Part shown: positions 27,635 through 37,236 of the stretch, one piece after another
Layout of the letters: every line of letters starts with the position of its first letter
Numbering within the stretch: position 1 is the stretch's first letter
Assembly: GCF_004342175.1 (NCBI RefSeq)
Contig: NZ_SMAO01000001.1
Location: forward strand, 648,954-712,953
Reading direction: 5' to 3'
From: Thiobaca trueperi
Lineage (GTDB): Bacteria; Pseudomonadota; Gammaproteobacteria; Chromatiales; Chromatiaceae
Length of the DNA stretch: 64,000 nt
Translations under genes and position numbers: made by a program
Notes under the pieces: generated by a model
The model's input: only the letters and a program-made list of their open reading frames with translations
Told to the model about the DNA's origin: nothing
The model's database searches: none

Positions 27635-28502
27635 GGTTGGTCGATGCCTGCTGACCGAGTCCGTAGACGATGGCCGTCTTGGTCGCCCCCAGGGTCACCC
27701 ATTCGTAGGCGTCCAACTGGAGCGTCTTGTAGAAATCGGCGGCGCGTTTCAGACTCTCGCGGTGAAGATCCTCGCGCCGGTCGAACTTGCACTGGAAGGC
27801 GAATTCGCCGCAGATCGGGCGTTCGTGCTGACGATCGCGCCACACGGCAATGGTGGCCTTGGCCTTGATGCCGTGTCCGAAATGCAGCTCGCCGACGTTC
27901 ACCTGCACCTCCTCGACGGCGAAATCGTTGACCAGCGCGAGGCGCTCGTCCGACCTGGCCTTGGCCTGGAGCAGGGCCGGAAAGGAGCGCGTGAGATCGG
28001 CCACGGCCATATCGATCTGCTCACGCGGCGTCGCCAGTACACAGTTATGCGAAAAGATCGAGCGCATCCCGCCCAGTCCCTCGCGCAGGGGCAGCAGTTC
28101 CTCTTTGAACTTGATCCGGATCCGCGCACCCGGGGTGGCCGGGCGCACATCGACCGCCGCCGCTGTTTCGAAATCCGGGTGTCTGAATTTGACGGTCAAC
28201 TCGGGCAGACCGTCCGGCCAGCCGCTCTTGTAGAAGGTCCGCAGTCGCACGATGAAATGATTGTTGTAGAGATCGAAGCTCGGCGTATCGAAGAAGAGGA
28301 CCTCACGCACCTGGTTGTCGAATCCGTCGTCAGCGTCCTTGACCGTTACGTCGAATTTCCTGGCTGAATGCCGGACGATCTTCCAGAAGTCCCGGAACGC
28401 ATGAGACGTCACGAAATGCTGCGGTTGCAGGATCACCTTGCACTCGTAATAGTGCACGGCGGAAAAGGGCGTATTGACGACTTCGATGGCGGTTTCGTTC
28501 AT
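27627..28502 (-). CDS. CYTH/triphosphate-tunnel-like protein
   Basis: The 291-residue protein shows VLFFDTPSFDLYNNHFIVRLR, the pattern of CYTH/VTC-type proteins (strand with paired acidic residues, then R-x-R), and LTVKFRHPDF. Family members bind triphosphate, polyphosphate or organic phosphates in a beta-barrel tunnel with metal ions. AGGGG precedes the ATG. The role beside an oxyanion transporter is unknown. Confidence 0.6.
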   Translation of the reverse strand: MNETAIEVVNTPFSAVHYYECKVILQPQHFVTSHAFRDFWKIVRHSARKFDVTVKDADDGFDNQVREVLFFDTPSFDLYNNHFIVRLRTFYKSGWPDGLPELTVKFRHPDFETAAAVDVRPATPGARIRIKFKEELLPLREGLGGMRSIFSHNCVLATPREQIDMAVADLTRSFPALLQAKARSDERLALVNDFAVEEVQVNVGELHFGHGIKAKATIAVWRDRQHERPICGEFAFQCKFDRREDLHRESLKRAADFYKTLQLDAYEWVTLGATKTAIVYGLGQQASTNHE

Positions 28503-28596
28503 CGCAACCCCTGGATGGCGCATGGATTGGTCGAGCACGATGTTGTGATGCCCGATCTGACCACGCGACACGCCGGGCGGTCAAGGAGCGTCCTGA

Positions 28597-29445
28597 TTAG
28601 AAAGGAGCTTCAGCCACGCGCCGGATCCAGGACTCGGGGCACGGAGGGCAGACCAACGCCGCCACCAACAGGCGGGTCGGCAGCGCCTGCAGATCGAAGC
28701 GGCGGTTGAAGCGATAGGCGATCGCACCGAGGTAGCGCTCGGTATACCTGCCGAAGTCGAAGCGGTGGTAAGCCTCACTGAAACCGGTCTTGAGGTTGCC
28801 CAGAACGGTGTTGACCCAGCGAAACATCGGCAAGTCTTCGGGTTTGCGCATCCCGACGACAGTCGGCTGGTGGGTACGGCCGATGTCGGTGACGCCGGTG
28901 AAGCAGGCCAGGCCATCGGAGACGACGGTGCTGAACGGGGCGAGGTGCGCGCCCGCCCCATCGGCGATGGGGCGGCGGGTGAAGCCGGGCAACGGGGTGA
29001 ACTTGGCGCGCAGCGGATGGCCTTGGTGGTAGAGCGAAAAAAGGCGCCTTGTTCTCCGAGCCCCGTCCTGCAGTGCCGCCGGTGAGTTCGCCGCCGAGGT
29101 AGGCGTCATCGACCGGCACGGTCCCGCACAACACCGTGGCGGCCTCGCGCTCGACCATCGCCTGCATCCGCTTGTGATGGATCCGCTAGGCGGTGGGGTA
29201 ACTGACCTCGAGGTCACGTTTGAGCGTTAGGGCCGAGAGCCCGGTCTTGGCTTCGCCGATGAGATAAATGGCCAGGAACCACACGGTCAGCCCCAGCTTG
29301 GTGGCCTCGAACAGGGTTCCGGCGATCAGCGAGGTCTGATGATGGCACGCGTTGCATTGGAAGGGCTGGTCTTGTGCGCCTACCGGCAGGCCGAGGACGT
29401 TCCGGACCTGCGCCGGCAGTGCCTGGATCTGTTCGACCAGCTGTT
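28597..29445 (-). pseudogene. IS1595-type (ISXO2-like) transposase, dead copy
   Basis: The pieces are a zinc-ribbon region (FQCNACHHQTSLIAGTLFEATK), a helical region ending in an internal TAG where TAWRIHH is expected, a catalytic stretch VDDAYLGGELTG in one frame, and the C-terminal part MFRWVNTVLGNLKTGF in another. So there is at least one nonsense mutation and one frameshift. No clean terminal inverted repeats were found. Confidence 0.8.
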
Positions 29446-29711
29446 AGAGGTGAGTGGCTACGGTGCCGACAAGGCGGTTGAGGCGCTCAGCCGATGACCG
29501 CAAGGCTGCCTCGGCAGCCGCCATGCCGCGTCGCTTGATTTGCTGGGCGGGAATGCAGTTCAATCGAGCGCCGACAAGTCCGCAGCGATGTTGCTCCGCA
29601 TGGATCCTTGATGCGCCAAACAGCGCAGATGGCGGTAGCGCCATACGGACGGAGCCGACCAAACACCCAGCCCGAAGCCCTGCGCTTCGCCAAACTGCGA
29701 ACAGACCGCCC

Positions 29712-30994
29712 ATGACCAGACCGCCCGCGTCCGTCGTCGCCGCACTCGAAGCCGCACTGCTTCAATCCCCGGACGATCTCGGGCTGCGCAACCATCTGGC
29801 GCAGCTTCTGCTGGACGATGAGCGGCCCGAGGCCGCACTCGACACCTGCGTCGGGACACTGGCGCGGGATCCCGCCAACCTCTCGGCACTGCGGCTCGCC
29901 GCCGGGCTCGCGCAGCAGCTCGGCCGACCCACCGCCGCGCGCGCCTGCTGGCCGCGCTCGACCCGAGCCCGAGCGCCCCCAGCGCGCCCACGGCACCGGC
30001 CCGACCGACCCTGGCCGCCGTGGCGCCCAGCGGTAGCCCGGCCACCGGCAGCCAGCTCAGCGACGACGCGCGGCCCAGCCTGCGCCTGGCGGCGGAGGAC
30101 GGCGAACTGGTCGAGGAATTCGAGCTACAGACACCGCGGATCGGTTTCGCCCAGGTCGGCGGCATGGACGAGGTGAAGAAGAAGCTCGAACTCGCGGTGC
30201 TGGGCCCGCTGCGCAACCCGGAGCTGTACAAGGCGTTCGGCAAGACCGCCACCGGCGGTCTGCTGCTCTATGGGCCGCCGGGCTGCGGCAAGACCTACCT
30301 GGCGCGCGCGCTCGCCGGCGAGATGGGCGCGCGCTTCGCGTCCATCGGGCTCGAAGACGTGCTGAACATGTGGTTCGGCGAGAGCGAGCGGCGTCTGCAC
30401 AAGATCTTCGACCGCGCACGCCGGCTCGCCCCCATGGTGCTCTTCTTCGACGAGATCGATGCACTGGGCCACAAGCGCAGCGAGCTGCGCGGCGGTGGCG
30501 GACGCAACCTGGTCAACCAGTTGCTCTCCGAGATGGACGGCGCGCAGTACGACAACACCGACGTCTTCGTCCTGGGTGCCACCAACCACCCCTGGGACAT
30601 CGACCCGGCACTGCGCCGCCCCGGCCGCTTCGACCGCACCCTGCTGGTGCTGCCGCCCGACCAGCCCGCGCGCGCCGCCATCATCGCCCACCATCTGGCG
30701 GACTGCCCGCACCAGGGCGTCGACATGGCGGCGCTCGCCAAATCCACCCCGCTCTTCTCCGGCGCCGACCTGGCGCACCTCTGCGACCTGGCGCGCGAGT
30801 CGGCCATCGAGGCGAGCGCCTCGGCGGGGGCGATCCGCCCGGTCGGACCGAGAGATTTCGAGCGCGCGCTGAAGACGCTGCGGCCCTCGACCATCGAGTG
30901 GTTCGCGCAGGCGCGCAACTTCGCCCTGTTCGCCAACGAAAGCGGCGTCTACGACGACCTGCTCGACTACATGAAGCGGAACAAACTTGGCTGA
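29712..30994 (+). pseudogene. AAA+ ATPase with N-terminal TPR-like region, one frameshift
   Basis: From the ATG at 29712 a TPR-like segment reads RNHLAQLLLDDERPEAALD and continues to about 29945. There the frame shifts by one base and resumes as LLAALDPSPSAPSAP, leading into an AAA+ domain with GPPGCGKTYLARAL, FFDEIDALG and NHPWDIDPALRRPGRFDR (Cdc48/FtsH-like). The shift is in a GCGCGC-rich stretch and could be a sequencing error. The gene ends 8 bases inside the next gene, which starts with TTG. Confidence 0.75.
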
Positions 30995-32735
30995 GGCGCC
31001 CTCACCGCGCCAACTGGCCGACGGGCTGGTCGAGCGCAGCCAGTCGCTGAGCGCGATCGGTCGCTGGAAGGACGCCGAGGTCCAGGCCCGGCGCGCCGTC
31101 GCGGCCGATCCCACCCATGGACGCGCCCGGCTGCAGCTCGCCCACGTCGTCATGACCCTGGGCCGCGGCAACGAGGCGGCGGAACTCGCCAAGGGCGTGC
31201 TGGCCCAGGAACCGACATCCGCCTGGGCGATCCGCATCCTCGCCAACTGGCACGGGTCGCAGGGCCGGCACGCCGAGGCCGTGGCGCTGGCCGAGCAGGC
31301 GGTGCGTCTGTCCGACGGCGACCGTGTCGCGCTCTTGTACCTGTCGTACGCCAAGCGCGACGCGGGTGACCTGGTGGGTTCGCGCATCGCCGCCGAGCGC
31401 CTGGTCGCGCAGCACCCGGACTGGCCGGACGGCTTCGTGCGTCTGGCCGAGACGCGGCAGTCGCCCGAGGCCGCCGCCGCGGCCTTCCGCGAGGCGCTGC
31501 GACTGGACCCGCAGTGCGACACGGCGCTGGCCGGACTCGCCGCGCTGAGTGGCGCGCTGGCGCAATACCGCGAGGCGGTCGCGCTGGCCTGGAGCGCGCT
31601 GCGCGCGGATGTGACCGACAAGACCCGCCAGCGCCTCTTCGCCCGCGCGGCCTGGATCTATCTCGCGCTCAGCCGCATCGTCGCGCCGCTGCGCGGCACC
31701 CATCGCGCCCTGGCCGAGCCATTCGGCGAACCCTGTGCCGTCGCCTTCCGCGCCACCGGCACCAACGTCGCCGCGCGTCTGCTGTTCGCCTTCCGCTTCG
31801 AACTCTGGGTGCTCGCCATCTGGTCCGCGCTGGCCGCGTCCATGGCGGGCGCGACCTACCTGCCCGACTCAATATCCGAGGTCCTGGTGCCGCTGCTGGG
31901 GATTCCGGTGTTCCTCGGTCTGGCGATCCCCTTCGTCATGCTGTTCGGCTTCATCGGTGCAGCGCGCCGACTGCTGGACCTGCGCCTCGTCCAGTGGGCC
32001 GGACGCGGCAGCCCGCGGTCGGTGCTGGCGCGCGCCGCGGTCTCGGGCGGCATGGTGTGCGCGCTGGCCGTCGCCCTGCTGCTCCTGTGGCCGGCCCGGG
32101 CCGAACTCTGGAGATGGATCCTACTGCTGAGCATCCCGCTCTTGATCCAGGATCTCACGCGCTGGCGAGACCAGTGGCACGACAGCCGGCGTACCACCGA
32201 GAGGGGTTCGACGCGCCAGAGACTGGCCGAGCTGGTGAGCGAGCGGGCACAGCGCTGGTTCACGCCGGGACGGCTGGCGGTCTTCCTGGTCATCGCCATC
32301 CTGGCCGAGGTCGGTCTGCGCGGCATCGAGCCGTCCATGAACCCGGCCGATCCGCCACTCACGGCGCTCGCCGCACTGGTCGCGCTCGTCTGTTTCACCA
32401 TCGACGTCGTCGCCCGGCGCATCGCGGCGGCCTGCGAACCCGGATCGCGCGCCGATCGCTGGCGCGCGCTCGGCCGGACGCTGCTGGACCTCGCCTGGAT
32501 GCAGGCCGCCGTCGCGGCCATGGTCGGCATCGGCGGACGGCTGCTGCAGAACGACCCGATCGAGGCGCTCTTCCCCATCCTGCTGATCCCGCTGATCCCG
32601 CTGATCGTCGGCGGCGGCTGGCTGGCGATGCGCGCGGGACTGGCCGTGGTGCTGGTCGTGGGTGGGGAGATCGCCGGGCTGGTGAGGAGAGTCTGGCGGC
32701 GGGATGCGACAGGTACGTCTGGCAGCGATACCTAA
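30987..32735 (+). CDS. TPR-repeat membrane protein partner of the AAA+ ATPase
   Basis: The 582-residue protein has about 5-6 TPR-like repeats (1-230; for example GRWKDAEVQARRAVAADPTHGRA in the first) and then six or more hydrophobic segments to the C-terminus. A TTG start overlaps the ATPase stop by 8 bases, so the pair is coupled. I do not recognise a named family. A membrane-anchored TPR scaffold with an AAA+ motor would fit quality control or complex assembly, but this is a guess. Confidence 0.7.
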   Translation: MAEAPSPRQLADGLVERSQSLSAIGRWKDAEVQARRAVAADPTHGRARLQLAHVVMTLGRGNEAAELAKGVLAQEPTSAWAIRILANWHGSQGRHAEAVALAEQAVRLSDGDRVALLYLSYAKRDAGDLVGSRIAAERLVAQHPDWPDGFVRLAETRQSPEAAAAAFREALRLDPQCDTALAGLAALSGALAQYREAVALAWSALRADVTDKTRQRLFARAAWIYLALSRIVAPLRGTHRALAEPFGEPCAVAFRATGTNVAARLLFAFRFELWVLAIWSALAASMAGATYLPDSISEVLVPLLGIPVFLGLAIPFVMLFGFIGAARRLLDLRLVQWAGRGSPRSVLARAAVSGGMVCALAVALLLLWPARAELWRWILLLSIPLLIQDLTRWRDQWHDSRRTTERGSTRQRLAELVSERAQRWFTPGRLAVFLVIAILAEVGLRGIEPSMNPADPPLTALAALVALVCFTIDVVARRIAAACEPGSRADRWRALGRTLLDLAWMQAAVAAMVGIGGRLLQNDPIEALFPILLIPLIPLIVGGGWLAMRAGLAVVLVVGGEIAGLVRRVWRRDATGTSGSDT

Positions 32736-32739
32736 AACA

Positions 32740-34248
32740 TCAAGTGTTTCCAGTGAGACCAACCCGGAGCCGTTCGAGAGACTGATCGAAAGCGTTCGTC
32801 ACGAGACAGGAACGGAGTTCGCCGAACTTCAGATGGTCCAAATGCATCGCGAAATGGTAACAGCTAGTCGCTGGATCAGAATCTCGCAATACGCAATCCT
32901 CAAGTATGTCAGGCAATGAACGCTCCCCAGTCTCAAGGCCGGCAAGCAGCCTCTCATAATCATCAACAAAAAGGATGTAGACATGGTCAAGCGGAAGGAG
33001 CGTTTGTGCTAGATCATTAGGGTACTCTAACCGCCCTAGCTCAAACATCGCAGCGAGCATCGATGCTCTGCTTGCATTGATATCTTTGTTCGTAATAACT
33101 AGCAAGTAATTGTTCTTTGCCAGCCTGATCTCGCACGGCGCGTGCTCGTTACCGGATATCCCCACAGACACGGCCCAGGCTTGATGAATCGCTTTCCTTA
33201 TCAAGCTCGTTTTGTCGGCAAAGATCCTATTGTGCCCGGCCACCAACACTGAATCGTCGAAAAGCCCAGCCTTGGATTCGAGAAACACGTTCGTTCCTTG
33301 CCATGCTAGCAAACCGTCTGGAACTTTTGACTCCTCACCGAGCATGCCCCTCAACATCGCCTCGTCATAGAACTTCGGTGCAATCCTTTCCGCTTGATCG
33401 ACTATGTGTCGCTCAAATATCTTACTGAATCGATCTATGTACGGCTTTCCTTTCTCGCTAAGCACTGAATGGACGAACCCCTCAATTCCTCGCTCGAACA
33501 CCTTGGGGTGCCAGCATTTCAGCACATCGCCCTGCAATAGGAAAGGATAGCGGCGAAGCGGGGTAAACTCGTAGTACTCCGATTCTACTTTTCGGTTTCT
33601 GCCAGATTCTGGTAGACCACGAAAGAAATCTATCAGCTCCGGTTGTGTTCGCGCGATGCAATTGACGAAACACTGAATCTTCGCACCTGAATGAATCCGG
33701 GCGAGCGGACGAAACCATTTGACGGAAAAATCAAGATTGCCATTTGCTATAGCTCCATGCGCGGCGACTGAGAAATCAATAAATTCCGCCGGACTCAAGC
33801 CCGTTAGTCCCCTGAACATTATAATAAGCGGATGGTCATGCTGAAGTTGATCCAGCAATGCTGCCTCCCGCACGAATCCGCGCGTGAGCCGACGCTGGAA
33901 CGGGATTTGAGGGTTGATGAGCTGCCTTAGAAAAAGAGGCCCGGGCCGGGTTTCTGACAAATGGGTATGGCCACCCTCCGTTAAATTCCAGAGCCGGTTT
34001 CGTAGATCGTTAAATTCAGAATCGCTGACATCTCTTCCAATATTTCTATCGAAATACGGGTCCTGGCAGATCCACTTCAAGAACAGGAATGAGATCCACG
34101 GCGCGCGCTGCAACGCCTCGAAACGGTCGAAATGTCTTCGCTGGAGCAAATTGAGAATCGTAACAATAAGCGAATTTCGTGAGTACTTTCGGGCGCGATT
34201 TCGCCAGGTCTTGTAAGCATCATTAAAACTCAACGAATTTGAGGGCAT
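32740..34248 (-). CDS. Low-GC protein with PD-(D/E)XK nuclease-like motif
   Basis: The 502-residue protein is not one I recognise. Around residues 310-326 it has P-D-G-L-L followed 13 residues after the Asp by E-S-K in NVFLESKAG, the pattern of a PD-(D/E)XK nuclease core (D311, E324, K326). GC drops sharply relative to the gene converging on it 4 bases away. The ATG at 34248 is chosen by composition; the ribosome site is weak. It may be a solitary defence gene. Confidence 0.55.
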   Translation of the reverse strand: MPSNSLSFNDAYKTWRNRARKYSRNSLIVTILNLLQRRHFDRFEALQRAPWISFLFLKWICQDPYFDRNIGRDVSDSEFNDLRNRLWNLTEGGHTHLSETRPGPLFLRQLINPQIPFQRRLTRGFVREAALLDQLQHDHPLIIMFRGLTGLSPAEFIDFSVAAHGAIANGNLDFSVKWFRPLARIHSGAKIQCFVNCIARTQPELIDFFRGLPESGRNRKVESEYYEFTPLRRYPFLLQGDVLKCWHPKVFERGIEGFVHSVLSEKGKPYIDRFSKIFERHIVDQAERIAPKFYDEAMLRGMLGEESKVPDGLLAWQGTNVFLESKAGLFDDSVLVAGHNRIFADKTSLIRKAIHQAWAVSVGISGNEHAPCEIRLAKNNYLLVITNKDINASRASMLAAMFELGRLEYPNDLAQTLLPLDHVYILFVDDYERLLAGLETGERSLPDILEDCVLRDSDPATSCYHFAMHLDHLKFGELRSCLVTNAFDQSLERLRVGLTGNT

Positions 34249-34762
34249 CAATAAAATCTGCGCTTCAAGCGGAAAACAATGGAGAATATTCGACGGCAAC
34301 TTGTGTTGCAGGTGGTTCTGTGCACGCCGGTGCGGCAATGTATCTTGAAAGCGGGGTCGACAATTACATCGGCACATCCATATTTGCTTGGGGGACATTC
34401 CGGTCAATCTGCACCGATTACCCCGTGCTCTCGGTTTCCAGGAAAACGGTCGGCAGATTGTTCAGACGCGGATCAACCCGAACGCCACCATGACCTCGGC
34501 TCTGCCCCTGAACGCCGCGAATGCCGAGCGTTCCGGCGATCATCGTCGTTTATAGAACATCTCGCCATATCCGCAACCCGAGAGGATGACGTAATCGGTT
34601 CGGATCGAGAGTCATGCGGCTCGAATCAGGCATGACTGGATCGCGCTGGCGTCCGCACACGGCAGGATGAAGGACGCAGCTCCAACGGGCAACACATCCG
34701 CTAGCATGAGCCCTGTCACTTCGAAGGCGAAACACCGTGGGAACCTCGGAGAACCGACCGCC
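34249..34762. other. Stretch without a recognisable gene
   Basis: Mixed-composition sequence between the low-GC gene and the Uma2 remnant. No frame longer than about 120 codons, and none looks coding. Confidence 0.4.
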
Positions 34763-35020
34763 ATGCCGCAGGGCACAACCAAGGTGGGCCGTTTCAGCTA
34801 TGGCGACTATTGCCGCTGGCCCGATGACGAACGCTGGGAACTGATCGATGGTGAGGCTTGCGCGATAGCGCCCGCCCCGTCACGTCTGCACCAGGAGTTC
34901 ACGGTCGAGCTGACGCGCCAGATCGCGCCGTCATCTACGACCCCGCCAGACTGGACGAGGTCGGTATGCACAGTATCAAGCGGTCCATGAACCCGTTCGA
35001 TCCAGCGCTCACGCCGCAGA
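34763..35020 (+). pseudogene. Uma2-family (DUF820) nuclease remnant
   Basis: The start reads MPQGTTKVGRFSYGDYCRWP then DDERWELIDGEA, the N-terminus of Uma2 proteins. After LTRQIAPS the frame breaks, and a second frame gives VIYDPARLDEVG, which resembles a much later segment of the family. So an internal deletion plus frameshift is likely. Confidence 0.6.
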
Positions 35021-35049
35021 ATGACACGATCGAGGCACGCTTCCCCTCG

Positions 35050-35073
35050 CACACCGCACGGGGCGCGGTTTAA
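35050..35073. repeat. Single end of a palindromic element (copy F)
   Basis: The sequence ACCGCACGGGGCGCGGTTTAA matches the right end of the family, but the left end is not recognisable. It contains the TAA stop of the PhnD-like gene. Confidence 0.55.
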
Positions 35074-35909
35074 CCAGCAACCGCAGCAATTGATGTGGGC
35101 GACTCCGCAGTCTGACCCGTTACCGACGGACGGATGCGAGCCTGGAGGATGCGCTCCATCCAGTTACGCATCCGATCGACATCCGCGTCCACAGCCGGAA
35201 TGAAGGACACTGCGCGGAAGGCCCGCAGTGCAGCGGGGTCGCGCAAGTCCAGGAAGGCTTCCCGCAGCGTCTCGCGCTGGTCTTCGTCAAGCCCTTCGCG
35301 AAAGGTCCACATATACTCTGGAATGGGTGGCGACTCGGCCAGCAGGCGCACCGATTCGCCGTCCACCCGGCCTTCCGCCAGCAGGCGTCTGAAGACGGGG
35401 AGCGAGAGTCCGCCAGCCGCGACCTTGCGCTCGGCGACGGCGGCTGCCACTGCATCGTGCGCGCCCAGGGTGCGGCGCACATAGTCCCGATCCTGTGTCA
35501 GCCCCGCCTCCAGCAGCATGAGCCGGGGCACCCAGGTGCCGGAGGTCGAGACCAGATCGCCCATGGCGATCTCGCCGCCACGCAACTGCGCGAGCGATTG
35601 GACCGGGCTGTTCATCGGGACGATGATCGCCGCCTGGAAGGTGGGGCCGATCCGCCCGCCATGCGTTGGGCGCGCGAAGGGCTCCAGATCGGCATCGCGA
35701 CTTTGCAGGATGTAGGTCACCGGTCCCAGATAGGCCAGATCCAGTTCGCCCCTCCGCAGCGCCTCCCCGGTTGCGACATAATTGTGCCCCACGACCAGCT
35801 CCACCGGTGTGCGCAGGCAGCGCTCCAGATAGACCCGCAGGGGCTCGTTGATGCGCTCCACGACCGACCGGGATTCGCCCGGCAGCAGTCCGCATTTGAT
35901 GGTTTTCAT
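35070..35909 (-). CDS. PhnD-like binding protein, second copy without signal peptide
   Basis: The 279-residue product (start MKTIKCGLLPGES; an ATG 12 codons further up is also possible) is a close paralogue of the binding protein at 15680-16585. Shared blocks include AYLGPVTYILQSR, TSGTWVPR and IPEY-WTFREGLD. No signal peptide is found in either start choice. No ATPase or permease is adjacent. It is either a decayed duplicate or a cytosolic sensor or carrier. Confidence 0.75.
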   Translation of the reverse strand: MKTIKCGLLPGESRSVVERINEPLRVYLERCLRTPVELVVGHNYVATGEALRRGELDLAYLGPVTYILQSRDADLEPFARPTHGGRIGPTFQAAIIVPMNSPVQSLAQLRGGEIAMGDLVSTSGTWVPRLMLLEAGLTQDRDYVRRTLGAHDAVAAAVAERKVAAGGLSLPVFRRLLAEGRVDGESVRLLAESPPIPEYMWTFREGLDEDQRETLREAFLDLRDPAALRAFRAVSFIPAVDADVDRMRNWMERILQARIRPSVTGQTAESPTSIAAVAG

Positions 35910-36160
35910 GGCCGAGTGGTCCTTGACGTTTCCGTTATGGGTCATCGCCACGTCCAGCGGACGGACGGCATCAGACGGGCGAAAAGCAAACCGCGTTCCA
36001 GGCGGGCGGATCAACAGGCTGCGGCTGAATGTCAGGGGGCATGCCCCGGTTGTCCGCATGAACCAGTACCCTGCCGAACGTCTCGCTGCGCAAGCGTCCA
36101 TTCGCGAACACTTTCAGCCTGATGCGGATATCAACTGCGAACGCTGGCGGATCTTAACTT

Positions 36161-36615
36161 CTATCTATCACTTAACAAATGCCCGCCTGGACTAAAATCG
36201 CACCAGCCCCGCCACCGCAGATTGCGGGTGAGCGCCCAATTGATTTCCAGCTCTGCGCCCTCGCCGACCTGACGTCCGACATTCTCCGGTTTGGCATAGG
36301 CTCCCCGGTCTTGCTGGCGAATCTGGTCGACGGTTTCATGCCGGAAGAAATTGAGGCCGAGCGCAAAACGGGGCCGTGGCTGATACTGGAGCGCCAATTC
36401 CGCCGTGCGCAGACGCTCCGGTTGCAGCGACGCAGTTGCCTGGTACAGGGGCAGGATGCCGCCCCGGGTCTCGAAGACTGTCGGCGTGCGAAATCCCTCG
36501 CCATAAAGCAGCTTCGCCGTCCACTCCGGCAGCGGGGTCCAGACCAGCACCGCGCGCGGACTCAACACGGCGCCGGCACGGACGCGGTACGCTCCCGAAC
36601 TGGGTGCCCAAGCCC
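36161..36615 (-). pseudogene. TonB-dependent receptor fragment
   Basis: The frame reads LVWTPLPEWTAKLLYGEGFR then PTVFETRGG and LQPERLRTAELALQYQP, a typical stretch of a receptor beta-barrel. Plug, signal peptide and C-terminal strands are missing. It lies near the second PhnD-like gene, so both may derive from a decayed copy of the acquisition locus. Confidence 0.65.
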
Positions 36616-36617
36616 CT

Positions 36618-37166
36618 TCAGCGTGCCCGCGCCTGTGTTTCGCTTAGCCGCACCGGCACCACTTCCCGACCCTGACGATCGATCCAGCCCCAGCGCCCAC
36701 CGCTCAGGCGGGTATGCTCACCGTCCTGGATCGGGCGGCAGCCGCGACACACCAGCGCCCTCCCCCGCGCGAAGGGCCAGCCCCAGTCATAGCGGGGCGC
36801 GATGACCTCTCGGAATTGGGCGTCGACATAGGCGATACGGCCCTGACGTGGCGAGCGGACCAGCCCTTCGGCAAAGGGATCCGGACCGTTGTCCAGGGTC
36901 ACGACTGGCAATGACTCGCCCGTGGGGCGGACGTAGTACCACTGTCCAGTGACCCAGACGGCGGCAAGCCCTTGGATCTCGAAGCGCATCTGTCGAAGCT
37001 GCGTCGGCGCCAGCATCAGATCCTCGCCCTTCAGGGCCGCGCAGTCGCGGTGGGACGCCAGTTCAGCCTCGGTGCCTCGCGCGACATCGACGCAGGACAG
37101 CGGAAAACCAGCGGCGCCGGTGAAGGCGCTCCAGAGCGAGAGTGTCAGGAGGGAACAGCGCGTCAT
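36618..37166 (-). CDS. Exported WG-repeat protein
   Basis: The 182-residue protein has a signal peptide (LLTLSLWSAFTGAAGFPLS) and two WG-type repeats: GRIAYVDAQFREVIAPRYDW and GRWGWIDRQGREVVPV. WG repeats are short beta modules of unclear function. The ATG at 37166 is used because it opens the signal peptide. Confidence 0.75.
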   Translation of the reverse strand: MTRCSLLTLSLWSAFTGAAGFPLSCVDVARGTEAELASHRDCAALKGEDLMLAPTQLRQMRFEIQGLAAVWVTGQWYYVRPTGESLPVVTLDNGPDPFAEGLVRSPRQGRIAYVDAQFREVIAPRYDWGWPFARGRALVCRGCRPIQDGEHTRLSGGRWGWIDRQGREVVPVRLSETQARAR

Positions 37167-37236
37167 GGCGGCATCCCGGTGGTTTGATGTTCGCGGACGC
37201 TGAGCCACCCGGGCGCCGCGAGGACTGGCCAGCCCG

